Source of the DNA: Antiquaquibacter metalliresistens
Lineage (GTDB): Bacteria > Actinomycetota > Actinomycetes > Actinomycetales > Microbacteriaceae
Direction of reading: 5' to 3'
Length of the DNA stretch: 64,000 nt
NCBI RefSeq assembly: GCF_029211225.1
Contig: NZ_JARGEM010000004.1
Span: 205,945 to 269,944, forward strand
Shown: piece after piece, positions 27,698 to 35,989 of the stretch
Numbering within the stretch: position 1 is the stretch's first letter
Layout: each line of letters begins with the position of its first letter
Made by a program: the position numbers and the translations under genes
The notes under the pieces: model-generated
The model's database searches: none
What the model saw: only the letters and a program-made list of their open reading frames with translations
Told to the model about the DNA's origin: nothing

Positions 27698-27754
27698 AAA
27701 GGGGGCCGGTTTCCTGGAGGCGGTAAACGGAGCCTCCAGGAACCGGCCCCCTTT
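27698..27754. terminator. Long stem-loop terminator after ilvC
   Basis: An inverted repeat with arms of 24 nt (27698-27721) and 23 nt (27732-27754) pairs perfectly except for one extra T in the left arm. The loop is 10 nt. The left arm starts AAAGGGGGCCGG and the right arm ends CCGGCCCCCTTT, so the stem itself carries A and T tracts and could act on both strands. It begins 15 bp after the ilvC stop. Confidence 0.85.
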
Positions 27755-27851
27755 CTGCGCCTTCGTTCTGCGCCGCTTTGGCCCCTTCTGCGCCTGTCTC
27801 GCAGCGCGTCGGGGCGGCCCCCGGTGGCCTCGTCCGGGGGAGGATGGGGGC

Positions 27852-28703
27852 ATGGTGCAGCGTGCGGTGTTGGTGACTGGGGCGTCGACGGGGATCGGGC
27901 GCGCGACGGCGCTGCTGCTCGACGCGCAAGGGTGGACGGTGTTCGCCGGGGTGCGCAAGCGGCAGGACGGCGAGGCGCTGGCGGCCGCGGCATCCGGACC
28001 CCTCGTGCCGCTCATGCTCGACGTGACGAAGCCGCGGCAGATCGAGGCGGCGGCGAAGGCGATCGGTGAGCGGGGCATCCCGCTGAAGGGGCTCGTGAAC
28101 AATGCGGGCATCGCCTCGGCGGCGCCGCTCGAGTTCGTGCCGATCGACGACTTCCGGCACCAGCTCGAGGTGAACGTCGTGGGGCAGCTCGCGGTGATCA
28201 AGGCGGTGCTGCCCCTGCTGCGGTCCGCGAAGGGCCGCATCGTGAATGTGACCTCCATCGCCGGGCTCATCGCGGGGCAGATGCTGGGGCCCTACAGCGC
28301 GTCGAAGTTCGCGCTCGAGGCGCTCACCCACACCCTGCGTCAGGAGCTCGCGCCGTGGGGCATCGAGGCGATCGCGATCGAGCCGGGGCAGATCGCGACG
28401 CCGATCTGGTCGACGTCCGCCGCATCCGCCGACCGGATGCTGGGCCCCGTGCTCCCGCAGGTCACGAGCCTCTACGGCCGTCAGTTGCGTGCCGCCAGCC
28501 GAATGGCCGAGCGTGCAGCCCGGGACGGGCTGCCGCCCGAGGAGGTCGCGAAGGTCATCGCGCGGGCGCTCACCGCGAAGCATCCGCGCACTCGGTACCC
28601 GGTCGGCACCGACGCGAAGCTCGGTGCCGCGTTGGTCGCACGCCTGCCCGACCGCGTGCGGGACCGGCTGCTGGGCGGCCGGCGCGCCGCACAGGGCTCC
28701 TAG
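27852..28703 (+). CDS. Short-chain dehydrogenase/reductase, retinol-dehydrogenase-like
   Basis: A 283-residue classical SDR. The cofactor motif is TGASTGIG (residues 9-16), then LDVTKP, NNAGIA, VTSIAG and the catalytic YSASKFALE. The C-terminal 80 residues are longer than in minimal SDRs and contain a substrate-lid segment (RYPVGTDAKLGAALVARLPDRVRDRLLG), typical of SDRs that act on hydrophobic or steroid-like substrates. It stands alone between the ilvC terminator and a repeat-containing gap. Substrate unknown. Confidence 0.8.
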   Translation: MVQRAVLVTGASTGIGRATALLLDAQGWTVFAGVRKRQDGEALAAAASGPLVPLMLDVTKPRQIEAAAKAIGERGIPLKGLVNNAGIASAAPLEFVPIDDFRHQLEVNVVGQLAVIKAVLPLLRSAKGRIVNVTSIAGLIAGQMLGPYSASKFALEALTHTLRQELAPWGIEAIAIEPGQIATPIWSTSAASADRMLGPVLPQVTSLYGRQLRAASRMAERAARDGLPPEEVAKVIARALTAKHPRTRYPVGTDAKLGAALVARLPDRVRDRLLGGRRAAQGS

Positions 28704-28745
28704 GGGCCGCGAGCGGGCGAACCGCTCGCCCCGCCCGGTCGCGCG

Positions 28746-28831
28746 GTGCGCAACTGCACGGATTCGGGGAGCGGGCGGCGTGTCGCGGCGGGCGCCCCGG
28801 TGTGTCGCGCGGGATCCGTGCAGTTGCGCAC
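28746..28831. repeat. 18-bp perfect inverted repeat with 50-bp spacer
   Basis: GTGCGCAACTGCACGGAT at 28746-28763 is exactly repeated in reverse complement at 28814-28831. The intervening 50 bp are G/C-rich with no coding potential. The element fills part of the 214-bp gap between the convergent SDR and DUF6510-like genes and may fold as a bidirectional terminator. The core CAACTGCAC also occurs in the R1 elements at 52463 and 54856, but with the opposite arm polarity. Confidence 0.75.
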
Positions 28832-28917
28832 AGCGGCGGCGCACAGTTCACGGCGACCGGAGCACGGGGCGGCCTGCCGCAGCTGCCGCACGTAGGCGCG
28901 CGGCCCGCTGCGGAGGC

Positions 28918-29169
28918 CTACGCCTCGAGGGCCGTGATGCCGCGCAGGTCGATGCGCAGGCGATCGCCCACGCGCACGAGGGTCATGAGCACGTCGCCGC
29001 AGATGTGGCAGCGCACCGCCCAGCCCGGTGCGGCGTCGTAGACCATCGCCTCGGCCAGCACGCTGACGTCCCCGCAGTGCGCGCAGCGGCCGGTGGCGGT
29101 GGTCATGTCGTCGCGGAACAGCTCGCTCAGCGGGCCGGCGAGCACGTTGCCGTCGAGGTGATCGGTCAT
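28918..29169 (-). CDS. DUF6510-like zinc-ribbon protein
   Basis: An 83-residue protein with two CxxC knuckles, in GRCAHCGDVSV and VRCHICGDVLM, spaced as in a small zinc ribbon. It resembles the actinobacterial DUF6510 family, which tends to occur beside flavin reductase and sulfite-oxidase-like genes, as here. Its start overlaps the stop of the reductase gene by 1 bp. A role in metal handling or assembly for the adjacent molybdoenzyme is plausible but unproved. Confidence 0.75.
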   Translation of the reverse strand: MTDHLDGNVLAGPLSELFRDDMTTATGRCAHCGDVSVLAEAMVYDAAPGWAVRCHICGDVLMTLVRVGDRLRIDLRGITALEA

Positions 29170-29879
29170 CAGGCGCCTCCGAACCGCTCGGTCTTCACGG
29201 CCGCGGCATCGTGCCCCATCGCGACCAGGGCATTGGCGACCGCCTCGACGAATCCGGTCGGCCCGCAGACGAACACGGCGGGTTTGCGCTCGGGCGGCAG
29301 GGTGAGTGCGGCGAGGGTCTCCGGCGTGACCCGCCCCGGCTTCGACGGCCAGTTCGGGGGTGTGGCTCGGGTGTAGACGTAGTCGACCGTGTCGAGCATC
29401 CCGAGCTCATCCGCGAAGAAGCGATCCTCGGGGGTGCGCACCGAGTACAGCAGCCGCATGTCGACGGCGGACCCGGATGCCGCGTGCGAGCGCAGCATCG
29501 CGACCAGCGGCACGACGCCCGACCCGCCCGCGATGAGTTGCACGGGCGGCGTGAGCTCCGGCGTCCACACGAACCAGCCGCCGAGCGGACCGCGCAGCTC
29601 GAGCATGTCGCCGACCATCAGGTCATCGACGAGGTACGGCGAGACCTCGCCGTTCGGCAGCCGGTCGACGGCGAGTTGAAGCTTCGACTCCGGGCCGCTC
29701 GAGGCGATCGAGTAGGAGCGGCTGGCCTGGTACCCGTCCGGCGCGGTGAGCCGCACATCGACGTGCTGGCCGGCGATGTTGCCCGGCCACCCGGGTACCT
29801 CGATGACGATGCTGCGGCCGGTCGGGGTCTCCCGCCGTACTTCGGCGACCGTGCCCACGATCCAGTCCCCGACTACCAA
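29169..29879 (-). CDS. FAD/NAD(P)-binding oxidoreductase, partner of the molybdoenzyme
   Basis: A 236-residue ferredoxin-NADP reductase-fold flavoprotein. The FAD motif RSYSIASSG, the pyrophosphate region LRGPLGGWFVW, the nucleotide-binding GGSGVVPLVAMLR and the C-terminal VFVCGPTGFVEAV are all present. There is no 2Fe-2S domain. The start is assigned to TTG at 29879, because no ATG or GTG of this frame gives the conserved N-terminus and the TTG begins 7 bp after the sulfite-oxidase-like stop. It may pass electrons to or from the molybdoenzyme. Confidence 0.82.
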   Translation of the reverse strand: MVVGDWIVGTVAEVRRETPTGRSIVIEVPGWPGNIAGQHVDVRLTAPDGYQASRSYSIASSGPESKLQLAVDRLPNGEVSPYLVDDLMVGDMLELRGPLGGWFVWTPELTPPVQLIAGGSGVVPLVAMLRSHAASGSAVDMRLLYSVRTPEDRFFADELGMLDTVDYVYTRATPPNWPSKPGRVTPETLAALTLPPERKPAVFVCGPTGFVEAVANALVAMGHDAAAVKTERFGGA

Positions 29880-29886
29880 GCGCGCA

Positions 29887-30477
29887 TCACCAGGACCGCT
29901 GTTCCTTCCACGGGTCGCCGTAGATGTGGTAGCCGTTCTGCTCCCAGAAGCCGGGGTCGTCGTTCGGCATCATCGTGAGGCCGCGGATCCACTTGGCGCT
30001 CTTCCAGAAATACAGGTGCGGCACGAGCAGCCGGGCCGGTCCGCCGTGCTCGGGGTCGAGCGGCTCCCCGTCGAACTCGAAGGCGATCCACGCCTTGCCG
30101 TCCATGAGGTCCTCGAGCGGGATGTTCGTCGTGTAGCCGCCGTAGGAATGCTGCATCACGAAGTCGTAGCTCGTCTCGATGCCTTCGAAGAGGGTGTCGA
30201 GGCTCACGCCGCGCCAGCTGGTGCCGAGCTTCGACCAGCGCGTGACGCAGTGGATGTCGGTGTGCACCTCGTCGATCTTGAGCGCCATGAACTGTTCCCA
30301 GTTCCATTTCGTGACGCCGTTCTCGGTGGTGATGGAGAATTCCCACGTGTCGGTGGGGACGTCGGGCGTAGGCCCGGCGGAGAGAACCGGGAAGTCCTCG
30401 GTGAGGTACTGTCCCGGTGGCAGGTCGGGATTGCTCTCCCGCCCGCGGCCGGAGAAACCGCGCGTGATAAAGCTCAT
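29887..30477 (-). CDS. Sulfite oxidase-like molybdopterin-dependent oxidoreductase
   Basis: A 196-residue protein with only the molybdopterin domain of the sulfite oxidase family. Cys77 in DIHCVTRWSKL would coordinate Mo, and SYGGYTTNIPLEDL and GGPARLLVPHLYFWKSAKWI are typical of cytoplasmic YedY-like or SorA-like short forms. There is no Tat signal (the N-terminus is MSFITRGFSGRGRESNP), so it is probably cytoplasmic and depends on the cofactor genes at 32420-38234. It heads a three-gene unit with its own clear promoter. Confidence 0.85.
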   Translation of the reverse strand: MSFITRGFSGRGRESNPDLPPGQYLTEDFPVLSAGPTPDVPTDTWEFSITTENGVTKWNWEQFMALKIDEVHTDIHCVTRWSKLGTSWRGVSLDTLFEGIETSYDFVMQHSYGGYTTNIPLEDLMDGKAWIAFEFDGEPLDPEHGGPARLLVPHLYFWKSAKWIRGLTMMPNDDPGFWEQNGYHIYGDPWKEQRSW

Positions 30478-30482
30478 GCTTG

Positions 30483-30511
30483 ACTGTACTGCGTGAGTTG
30501 AGTGCTGTCAG
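30483..30511 (-). promoter_or_regulatory. Promoter of the sulfite-oxidase-like operon
   Basis: Read on the minus strand, CTGACA (30511-30506) is followed after exactly 17 bp by TACAGT (30488-30483), and the ATG follows 5 nt later. Both hexamers resemble the consensus for the main sigma factor, and the message would be essentially leaderless. Confidence 0.65.
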
Positions 30512-30565
30512 CGAGCGATTCGATCTGATCCCGCGGATCGACCGGACAGCCAACGAGGAGGCACG

Positions 30566-31186
30566 ATGAACTCGCCGCCGGCCGGACCTTCGTCGGTGCT
30601 GCCCGAGGAAGGCACCCGATCGCACGACATGCTCATGCAGGTCGTGGCGCACGTTCGCACCATCGGCAATGTGAACGTCTCGCTGCGCCAGCTCGCCGCG
30701 GGCATCGGCACCAGCCACCGCATGCTGCAGTACTACTTCGGCACTCGCGAGAACCTGCTGAGCTTGGTGATGATGCAGCTCAGCCGTGAGTACATCGCCA
30801 CGTTTGCGGGCAACCGACCCACGTCTCGGGCGGAAGCGATCCAGGGCACTTGGGACATGTTCCGCGACCCCAGCAATCGCCTCCAGACCCAGATTCTGCT
30901 GACGCTCTCTGGCGCGGCGGCGGAACAGCCAGACCTTCAACTGCCGGGGCTGACGATCGACCTGGACAACTTCGCCATGGGCCTCGCGGCATTCGGGCGT
31001 GCGGAGGGTCTACCGCCGGAGCGTGCTGAGCGCGAGGGGCGATACATCGTCGCGAGCCTGCTCGGGCTCTACCTCGACTTCTACATCACCAAGAGCGAAG
31101 AGAGCGTCGACGCGAGTTTCCAGACCCTCAAAGGCTGGGTGGAGCGCAGCACTCGCGACGCGGGCGGTCCGTCCGCCCCTCACTGA
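30566..31186 (+). CDS. TetR-family regulator
   Basis: A 206-residue TetR protein. The helix-turn-helix lies at about residues 20-65 (ILMQVVAHVRTIGN-like helix, VSLRQLAAGIGTSHRMLQYYFGTRENLLSLVM). The remainder is an all-helical domain. GAGGAGG lies 5 bases before the ATG at 30566. It is divergent from the sulfite-oxidase-like operon, with 88 bp between the starts, so it may regulate that operon. It ends with a 7-bp convergent overlap with the beta-propeller gene. Codon use is a little less G/C-biased than its neighbours. Confidence 0.78.
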   Translation: MNSPPAGPSSVLPEEGTRSHDMLMQVVAHVRTIGNVNVSLRQLAAGIGTSHRMLQYYFGTRENLLSLVMMQLSREYIATFAGNRPTSRAEAIQGTWDMFRDPSNRLQTQILLTLSGAAAEQPDLQLPGLTIDLDNFAMGLAAFGRAEGLPPERAEREGRYIVASLLGLYLDFYITKSEESVDASFQTLKGWVERSTRDAGGPSAPH

Positions 31187-32298
31187 CCGGAGCGTCGGCC
31201 GGATCGTACCGCGAAGGTCAGGGCGACGGCGCCGAGGGCGAGCACCCCGAGCCCGAGCGCGGCGATGACCGGGGATGCCGAGCCGCCCGTGCGCGCGAGC
31301 GCCTCGCCTGCGGGCGCGGCAGCCGGTACCGAGATCACCGACACGGTGTTGTCGCCATGGTTCGCCGAGTAGGCGACGCCGGTCGCGGAGTTCACGGCGA
31401 TCGCCGATGGGTTCGTGCCGATCGTCAGCGTCTTCGCGACGAGCCCGGTGGTCGTGTCGATGACCGACAGGGTGCCGTCGGTGGTGTTCGCGACGAACAG
31501 CGTCGCCGCGGCCGAATCGAGTGCGATCGCGGTGGGGTAGGCGCCGACGGCGATCGTGCTGACGAGCGCGAGCCCGCTGAAGGTCGAGACCGTATTCGCA
31601 CCGGATTCGGCGACATAGACCACGCCGCTGGCCGCATCCACGGCCACGCCGGCGGGTTCCGATCCCGTGGCGATGGTGCTCGTCACCGTCGCGGTGACAC
31701 CGTCGATGACGGAGATCGTGTCGTCCAGGCGGTTCGCGACGTAGATGGTGTTCGTGGATTCGTCAACGGCGATGGCGATGGGGTCGGCACCGACCGCGAC
31801 GGTGCTGACGACGGTGTTCGTCGCGCCGTCGATGACCGAGACCGAATCGTCGTTGAAGTTGACGGCGTAGACCCGGTGGGTGGTCGAGTCGACGGCGATC
31901 GCGCTCGGACCCGTGCCCACTGCGATCGTCGCGACGACGGTGTTGCTCGCGCCATCGATGACGGAGACGGATGACGACGTGCTGTTGGCCACGTAGACCA
32001 AGCCCGTCGACTGGTCGACGGCGACCGCGTAGGGGTGCGGTCCGACCGTGACGGTCGCGGTGGTCGCGTTCGTCGCACCGTCGATCACGGCCACCGTGCC
32101 GCCGCTGAGGCTCGGGACGTACAGCGTGCCCGTGGACTCGTTGACGGCGACGCCGATCGGTCCGGTGGCTGCGGCGATCGTCGCCGTCACAGCGTAGTCC
32201 GCGGCAGCAGCGCTGGCAGAGGATGCGGTGACGCCGACGAGCGCGGCCACGGCAGCGACGGTGGCGATCGAGCGCACGGACCGGGACGTTCGCGACAA
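31180..32298 (-). CDS. Secreted, wall-anchored YVTN beta-propeller protein
   Basis: A 372-residue extracytoplasmic protein. The signal peptide (VRSIATVAAVAALVGVTASSASAAAADY) is followed by about seven 40-residue YncE/YVTN propeller repeats of the pattern SVIDGATNTVV-x-GP-x-AIAVD-x-YVAN. The C-terminus has a sortase-E-type LARTG motif, a hydrophobic helix and a basic RSGRRSGQ tail, so it should be anchored to the cell wall. The start is TTG at 32298, chosen for the AGAGG box 5 bases upstream. Such propellers often bind ligands or act as surface scaffolds; function unknown. Confidence 0.8.
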   Translation of the reverse strand: MSRTSRSVRSIATVAAVAALVGVTASSASAAAADYAVTATIAAATGPIGVAVNESTGTLYVPSLSGGTVAVIDGATNATTATVTVGPHPYAVAVDQSTGLVYVANSTSSSVSVIDGASNTVVATIAVGTGPSAIAVDSTTHRVYAVNFNDDSVSVIDGATNTVVSTVAVGADPIAIAVDESTNTIYVANRLDDTISVIDGVTATVTSTIATGSEPAGVAVDAASGVVYVAESGANTVSTFSGLALVSTIAVGAYPTAIALDSAAATLFVANTTDGTLSVIDTTTGLVAKTLTIGTNPSAIAVNSATGVAYSANHGDNTVSVISVPAAAPAGEALARTGGSASPVIAALGLGVLALGAVALTFAVRSGRRSGQ

Positions 32299-32325
32299 GG
32301 TGGCCTCTTTCGATTCTGCGCGCGT

Positions 32326-32386
32326 GATTACCCAGTGGCACACGACTCGCTCGCGCTCATCTTATCCACTGGCACATGTCTGTCAA
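32326..32386 (-). promoter_or_regulatory. Strong promoter with direct repeats for the beta-propeller gene
   Basis: On the minus strand a perfect TTGACA (32386-32381) is followed after 16 bp by TAAGAT (32364-32359). Two similar direct repeats, GTGCCAGTGGATAA and GTGCCACTGGGTAA, lie at 32375-32362 and 32341-32328, one overlapping the -10 and one downstream, and could be operator copies. A leader of about 54 nt precedes the TTG start. Confidence 0.65.
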
Positions 32387-32407
32387 GGTGGCGCCCGGCA
32401 CGCCGAT

Positions 32408-32413
32408 TAGGGT
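32408..32413 (+). promoter_or_regulatory. Putative -10 element of moaA
   Basis: TAGGGT lies 6 nt before the moaA ATG, giving a leaderless transcript. Its -35 region would overlap the -35 of the divergent beta-propeller promoter. Confidence 0.45.
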
Positions 32414-32419
32414 TGACGC

Positions 32420-33505
32420 ATGACGCTCTCGCTCGGATTGCCGGGCATCCGCCGCGATCCGGCGGAGGCCCCATCCACGCTGGGACGTCCCGACGCCTCG
32501 GAGCTCATCGACCGGTTCGGGCGGATCGCCCGCGACCTGCGCGTCTCGCTCACCGAGAAGTGCTCACTGCGCTGCACGTACTGCATGCCCGCCGAGGGGC
32601 TGCCCGCGATCGCTCGGGACGACCTGCTGACGCCGGTGGAGATCGCCCGGCTGGTCGGCATCGCGGTGCGGGAGCTGGGGGTGCGCGACATCCGCTTCAC
32701 CGGGGGCGAGCCGCTCATGCGGGCGGATCTGGAGGAGATCGTGGCCCGCTCGCGGGAGGCCGTCATGGATCTCGACGAGCCCGATCGCCGGGTGTCGCTG
32801 TCGATGACGACGAACGGCATCGGGCTCGACAAGCGCATCGACGCGCTGGTCGCGGCCGGCCTCGACCGGGTGAACATCTCGCTCGACACCGTCGACCGCG
32901 ACCACTTCGCGCGGCTCACCCGACGTGACCGGTTGCCCGCGGTGCTGCAGGGCATCGAGGCCGCCCGTCGGGCGGGCGTCACGCCGCTGAAGATCAACGC
33001 GGTGCTCATGCGCGACACGCTCGCCGGCGCGGCCGACCTGCTGGCGTGGGCGCTCGAGCACGGCGCGCACCTGCGCTTCATCGAGCAGATGCCGCTCGAC
33101 GCCGACGAGCAGTGGGCGATGGACAACATGGTGCCCGCGCAGCAGCTCATCGACACGCTCTCCGCGCGGTTCGCGCTCACCGAGCCGCACCGCGACGACC
33201 CGTCCGCACCGGCCGAGGAGTGGCTCGTGAACGGGGGGCCGGCGACCGTCGGCATCATCGCCTCGGTCACGCGCAGCTTCTGCGAGGCCTGCGACCGCAC
33301 GCGGGTGACCGCCGAGGGCACGGTGCGCTCCTGCCTGTTCGGCGACGACGAGACCGACCTGCGCGGCCTGCTGAGAGGCGGCGCGGATGACGCGGCCATC
33401 GCCGACCGCTGGCGCGCCGCCCAGTGGCACAAGCAGGCCGGCCACGGCATGGCGCTGCCCGGCTTCCAGCGCCCGATCCGCTCGATGGGGGCGATCGGTG
33501 GTTGA
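32420..33505 (+). CDS. moaA: GTP 3',8-cyclase
   Basis: A 361-residue radical SAM enzyme of molybdenum cofactor synthesis. The N-terminal 4Fe-4S cluster cysteines are Cys48, Cys52 and Cys55 (KCSLRCTYC), the SAM-binding GGEP is in [13 protein letters not shown], and the C-terminal cluster cysteines lie in [21 protein letters not shown]. It converts GTP to 3',8-cyclo-dihydroguanosine triphosphate. MoaA proteins usually end in a conserved GG, which is kept here (GAIGG). It overlaps moaD by 8 bp. Confidence 0.96.
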   Translation: MTLSLGLPGIRRDPAEAPSTLGRPDASELIDRFGRIARDLRVSLTEKCSLRCTYCMPAEGLPAIARDDLLTPVEIARLVGIAVRELGVRDIRFTGGEPLMRADLEEIVARSREAVMDLDEPDRRVSLSMTTNGIGLDKRIDALVAAGLDRVNISLDTVDRDHFARLTRRDRLPAVLQGIEAARRAGVTPLKINAVLMRDTLAGAADLLAWALEHGAHLRFIEQMPLDADEQWAMDNMVPAQQLIDTLSARFALTEPHRDDPSAPAEEWLVNGGPATVGIIASVTRSFCEACDRTRVTAEGTVRSCLFGDDETDLRGLLRGGADDAAIADRWRAAQWHKQAGHGMALPGFQRPIRSMGAIGG

Positions 33506-33731
33506 GGTGCGCTACTTCGCCGCCGCCGCCGAGGCGGCGGGGCGGGAGTCCGAGTCGCTCGACGCGGCGACCGTGGGTGAGCTCAAGGGGATGCTCGTGG
33601 AGCGGTATGGGGCGCTCATGGCGAAGGTCGTGGCATCCGGCTCGTTCCTCGTCGACGGCATCGCGTCGCGCGATGACGCCAGGGCGATCGGTGCGCGGGT
33701 GGACGTGCTGCCCCCGTTCGCCGGGGGGTAG
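33498..33731 (+). CDS. moaD: Molybdopterin synthase sulfur-carrier subunit
   Basis: A 77-residue ubiquitin-fold protein. It has [12 protein letters not shown] at the start and the essential C-terminal di-glycine in [10 protein letters not shown], which is thiocarboxylated by the MoeB-like protein encoded at 37158. The GTG at 33498 overlaps the moaA stop by 8 bp. It is convergent with moaE, leaving one base between the two stop codons. Confidence 0.9.
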   Translation: MVEVRYFAAAAEAAGRESESLDAATVGELKGMLVERYGALMAKVVASGSFLVDGIASRDDARAIGARVDVLPPFAGG

Positions 33732-33732
33732 G

Positions 33733-34134
33733 TCAGAGCCCCACCCACTCCGTGACGCCGTCGGCGAGGTGCTGGCGCTTCCAGATCGGCACCTCGGCCT
33801 TGATGGCGTCGACGAGCCGCGCGCAGGCCTCGAAGGCCTCGGCGCGATGGGCGGCGGCGACCACGGCGACGAGCGCGACATCCCCCACCTCGAGGGAGCC
33901 GACGCGGTGCGCCGCCGCGGCAGGGAGCCCCACACGCTCGACGCACGCCGCGAGGAACGACTCGGCATCGGGATGCGCCTGGTAGTCGAGCCGGGTGACG
34001 GCCGCGTCGTGATCGTGGTTGCGCACCACCCCGCGGAAGGTCACGAGCGCGCCGTCGGCGGGGGTGAGCACGAGGGCCTCGATCGCCGCGGCGTCGAGGG
34101 GTTGGCTCGATATCGTCGCGAATCGGCGGTCCAT
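33733..34134 (-). CDS. moaE: Molybdopterin synthase catalytic subunit
   Basis: A 133-residue MoaE. It contains GALVTFRGVVRNHD, the lysine- and histidine-rich active-site region HRVGSLEVGDVALVAVVAAAHRAEAFEA, and IKAEVPIWKRQHLADGVTEWVG, all diagnostic. It converts precursor Z to molybdopterin using thiocarboxylated MoaD, encoded on the opposite strand immediately beside it. ATG at 34134; a longer frame upstream has no conserved sequence. Confidence 0.94.
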   Translation of the reverse strand: MDRRFATISSQPLDAAAIEALVLTPADGALVTFRGVVRNHDHDAAVTRLDYQAHPDAESFLAACVERVGLPAAAAHRVGSLEVGDVALVAVVAAAHRAEAFEACARLVDAIKAEVPIWKRQHLADGVTEWVGL

Positions 34135-34141
34135 GCGTCCT

Positions 34142-34167
34142 AGCCTGACACGCCGACGTGCCAGGCT
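34142..34167. promoter_or_regulatory. Inverted repeat between moaE and eamA starts
   Basis: AGCCTGACAC (34142-34151) and GTGCCAGGCT (34158-34167) form a 10-bp inverted repeat with one mismatch and a 6-bp centre. On each strand CAGGCT lies 7 nt before the outward-facing start codon, so the arms could double as -10 elements of two divergent leaderless promoters or be an operator. Confidence 0.5.
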
Positions 34168-34174
34168 TGGGGCA

Positions 34175-35083
34175 ATGAGTCTGCGCCACGCCCTCCTCGC
34201 GACCCTCGTCGCCGTGATCTGGGGGTTGAACTTCATCGCCATCCGCTTCGGTGTGGACGACGTGCCCCCGCTGCTGTTCCTCGCGATCCGCTTTCTGCTG
34301 GTGTCGATCCCGGCGATCTTCATCCTGAAGCCCCCGGCGATCGGCTGGAAGAACATCGTGCTCATCGGCACGTTCCTGAGCCTCGGGCAGTTCACCCTGC
34401 TCTACCTGTCGATGTCCCTCGGGATGCCGCCCGGGCTCGCCTCACTGCTGCTGCAGACGCAGGTCGTGCTCACCGTGATCGTCGCGGCGATCGTGCTGCG
34501 TGAGCGGCCGACGCGCACACAGATCGTGGGCATCGTCGTGGGCATGGCGGGCCTGGCCGTGGTCGTGGTCTCGCACGGCAGCGTCGCGCCGTGGCTGCCG
34601 CTCGTGATTATTCTGCTCGCGGCGCTGTCGTGGGCGATCGGCAACGTGCTCGCGCGGCGCGCGAAGGCGGCCTCCGGGCTCTCCCTCGTGGTCTGGTCGG
34701 GCGCGGTCGTGCCGATCCCGGCCCTGGCGCTCTCGCTGCTCATCGAGACGCCGCCGGTGGTCGTCGATGCGCTGAGCCATTTCACGCTGAACGCCGTGCT
34801 CAGCACGCTCTACACCGTGATCTTCGCCTCGCTCGTCGGCTACGGCATCTGGAACACCCTGCTCGCCCGCTACCCGGCGAGCGCGGTGGTGCCCTTCACG
34901 CTGCTCGTGCCGATCGTCGGCATCCTCTCCGCGTGGCTCGTGCTCGGCGAGCTGCCGACCGTGCTGGAACTGGTCGGCGGGGCGGTGATGCTCGCCGGGC
35001 TGGCGATCGCGGTGGTGACGTGGGGACCGCGGCGTTCAGTGTCGCCCATCGCCCGTCAGCTGCGCGACGAGGTGCTCGAGTAG
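34175..35083 (+). CDS. EamA/DMT-family transporter (RhaT/YdcZ-like exporter)
   Basis: A 302-residue membrane protein with ten predicted helices in two EamA repeats. The first begins with [33 protein letters not shown] and the second with [17 protein letters not shown]; both halves end in the conserved E-rich helix caps ([25 protein letters not shown]). The family exports amino acids and related metabolites; substrate unknown. ATG 34175. Its last 48 bp overlap, on the opposite strand, the end of the moaCB gene. Confidence 0.85.
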   Translation: MSLRHALLATLVAVIWGLNFIAIRFGVDDVPPLLFLAIRFLLVSIPAIFILKPPAIGWKNIVLIGTFLSLGQFTLLYLSMSLGMPPGLASLLLQTQVVLTVIVAAIVLRERPTRTQIVGIVVGMAGLAVVVVSHGSVAPWLPLVIILLAALSWAIGNVLARRAKAASGLSLVVWSGAVVPIPALALSLLIETPPVVVDALSHFTLNAVLSTLYTVIFASLVGYGIWNTLLARYPASAVVPFTLLVPIVGILSAWLVLGELPTVLELVGGAVMLAGLAIAVVTWGPRRSVSPIARQLRDEVLE

Positions 35084-35989
35084 CTCGTCGAGCACGGCGA
35101 GCCCGTCCTTGACCCCGCCGGGGGAGCCGGGGAGGTTCACGATGATCGTGTTGCCCGCGACGCCGACGAGCCCGCGGCTGAGGGCCGCCGTCGGGGTGAC
35201 CTGCAGTCCGCGGGCACGGATCGCCTCGGCGACGCCGGGCAGTTCGCGGGTGAGTAGGGGGCGGGTGGCCTCCGGGGTGCGGTCGGTCGGCGTCATCCCC
35301 GTGCCGCCGGTTGTGATCACGACGGCGGGGGCGGCCGCGACGGCGGCGGCGAGCGCCTCGGCGACGTCGGCGTCCGCGACGACCTCGACGGCATCCACCG
35401 CGTAGCCGCGCTCGGCGAGCCAGGCGGCGATCACTGGGCCCGTGGTGTCGTCACGGGTGCCTTCGGCCGCGCTCGTGGACACGACGACCACCGCGGCGGT
35501 GTCGGGGCGCACCGGCACCCGGGTCTTGCCGCCCGTCTTGCTCGTGACCCTGACGTCGCCGAGCACCGAGCCGGGGTCGACCGCCTTCGTCATGTCGTGC
35601 AGCGTGAGCCCCGCGACGGCGACCGCGGTCAGGGCCTCCATCTCGACGCCGGTCTGCCCGGTGGTGCGCGCGGTGGCGGTGATGACGACGTGGTCGTCAC
35701 CGAGCTCGAAGTCGACGTTCACCGAGCTGAGCGGCAGCGGGTGGCACAGCGGGATGAGCTCGCTCGTGCGCTTCGCGCCCTGGATGCCGGCGATGCGCGC
35801 GGTGGCGAGCACGTCGGCCTTGGGCAGGTCGTCGGCCCGGATGAGCGCGATCACCTCGCGGGTGGTGGTGAAGGTGCCGGTCGCGACGGCGGTGCGCCGC
35901 GTGACGGCCTTGCCGCCGACGTCGACCATGCGCGCGCGGCCGTCCGCGTCGAGGTGGGAGAGGCCTGCCCCGGGCTGCGTGTCGCTCAT
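35036..35989 (-). CDS. moaCB: Bifunctional MoaC-MoaB/MogA fusion
   Basis: A 317-residue fusion. Residues 1 to about 155 are MoaC ([20 protein letters not shown], the [10 protein letters not shown] motif and [25 protein letters not shown]), which forms precursor Z together with MoaA. Residues from about 165 are the MogA/MoaB domain ([46 protein letters not shown]), which adenylylates molybdopterin. ATG 35989 overlaps the moeA stop by 4 bp. Such fusions are known in actinobacteria. The 48-bp convergent overlap with the EamA gene is unusually long. Confidence 0.94.
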   Translation of the reverse strand: MSDTQPGAGLSHLDADGRARMVDVGGKAVTRRTAVATGTFTTTREVIALIRADDLPKADVLATARIAGIQGAKRTSELIPLCHPLPLSSVNVDFELGDDHVVITATARTTGQTGVEMEALTAVAVAGLTLHDMTKAVDPGSVLGDVRVTSKTGGKTRVPVRPDTAAVVVVSTSAAEGTRDDTTGPVIAAWLAERGYAVDAVEVVADADVAEALAAAVAAAPAVVITTGGTGMTPTDRTPEATRPLLTRELPGVAEAIRARGLQVTPTAALSRGLVGVAGNTIIVNLPGSPGGVKDGLAVLDELLEHLVAQLTGDGRH

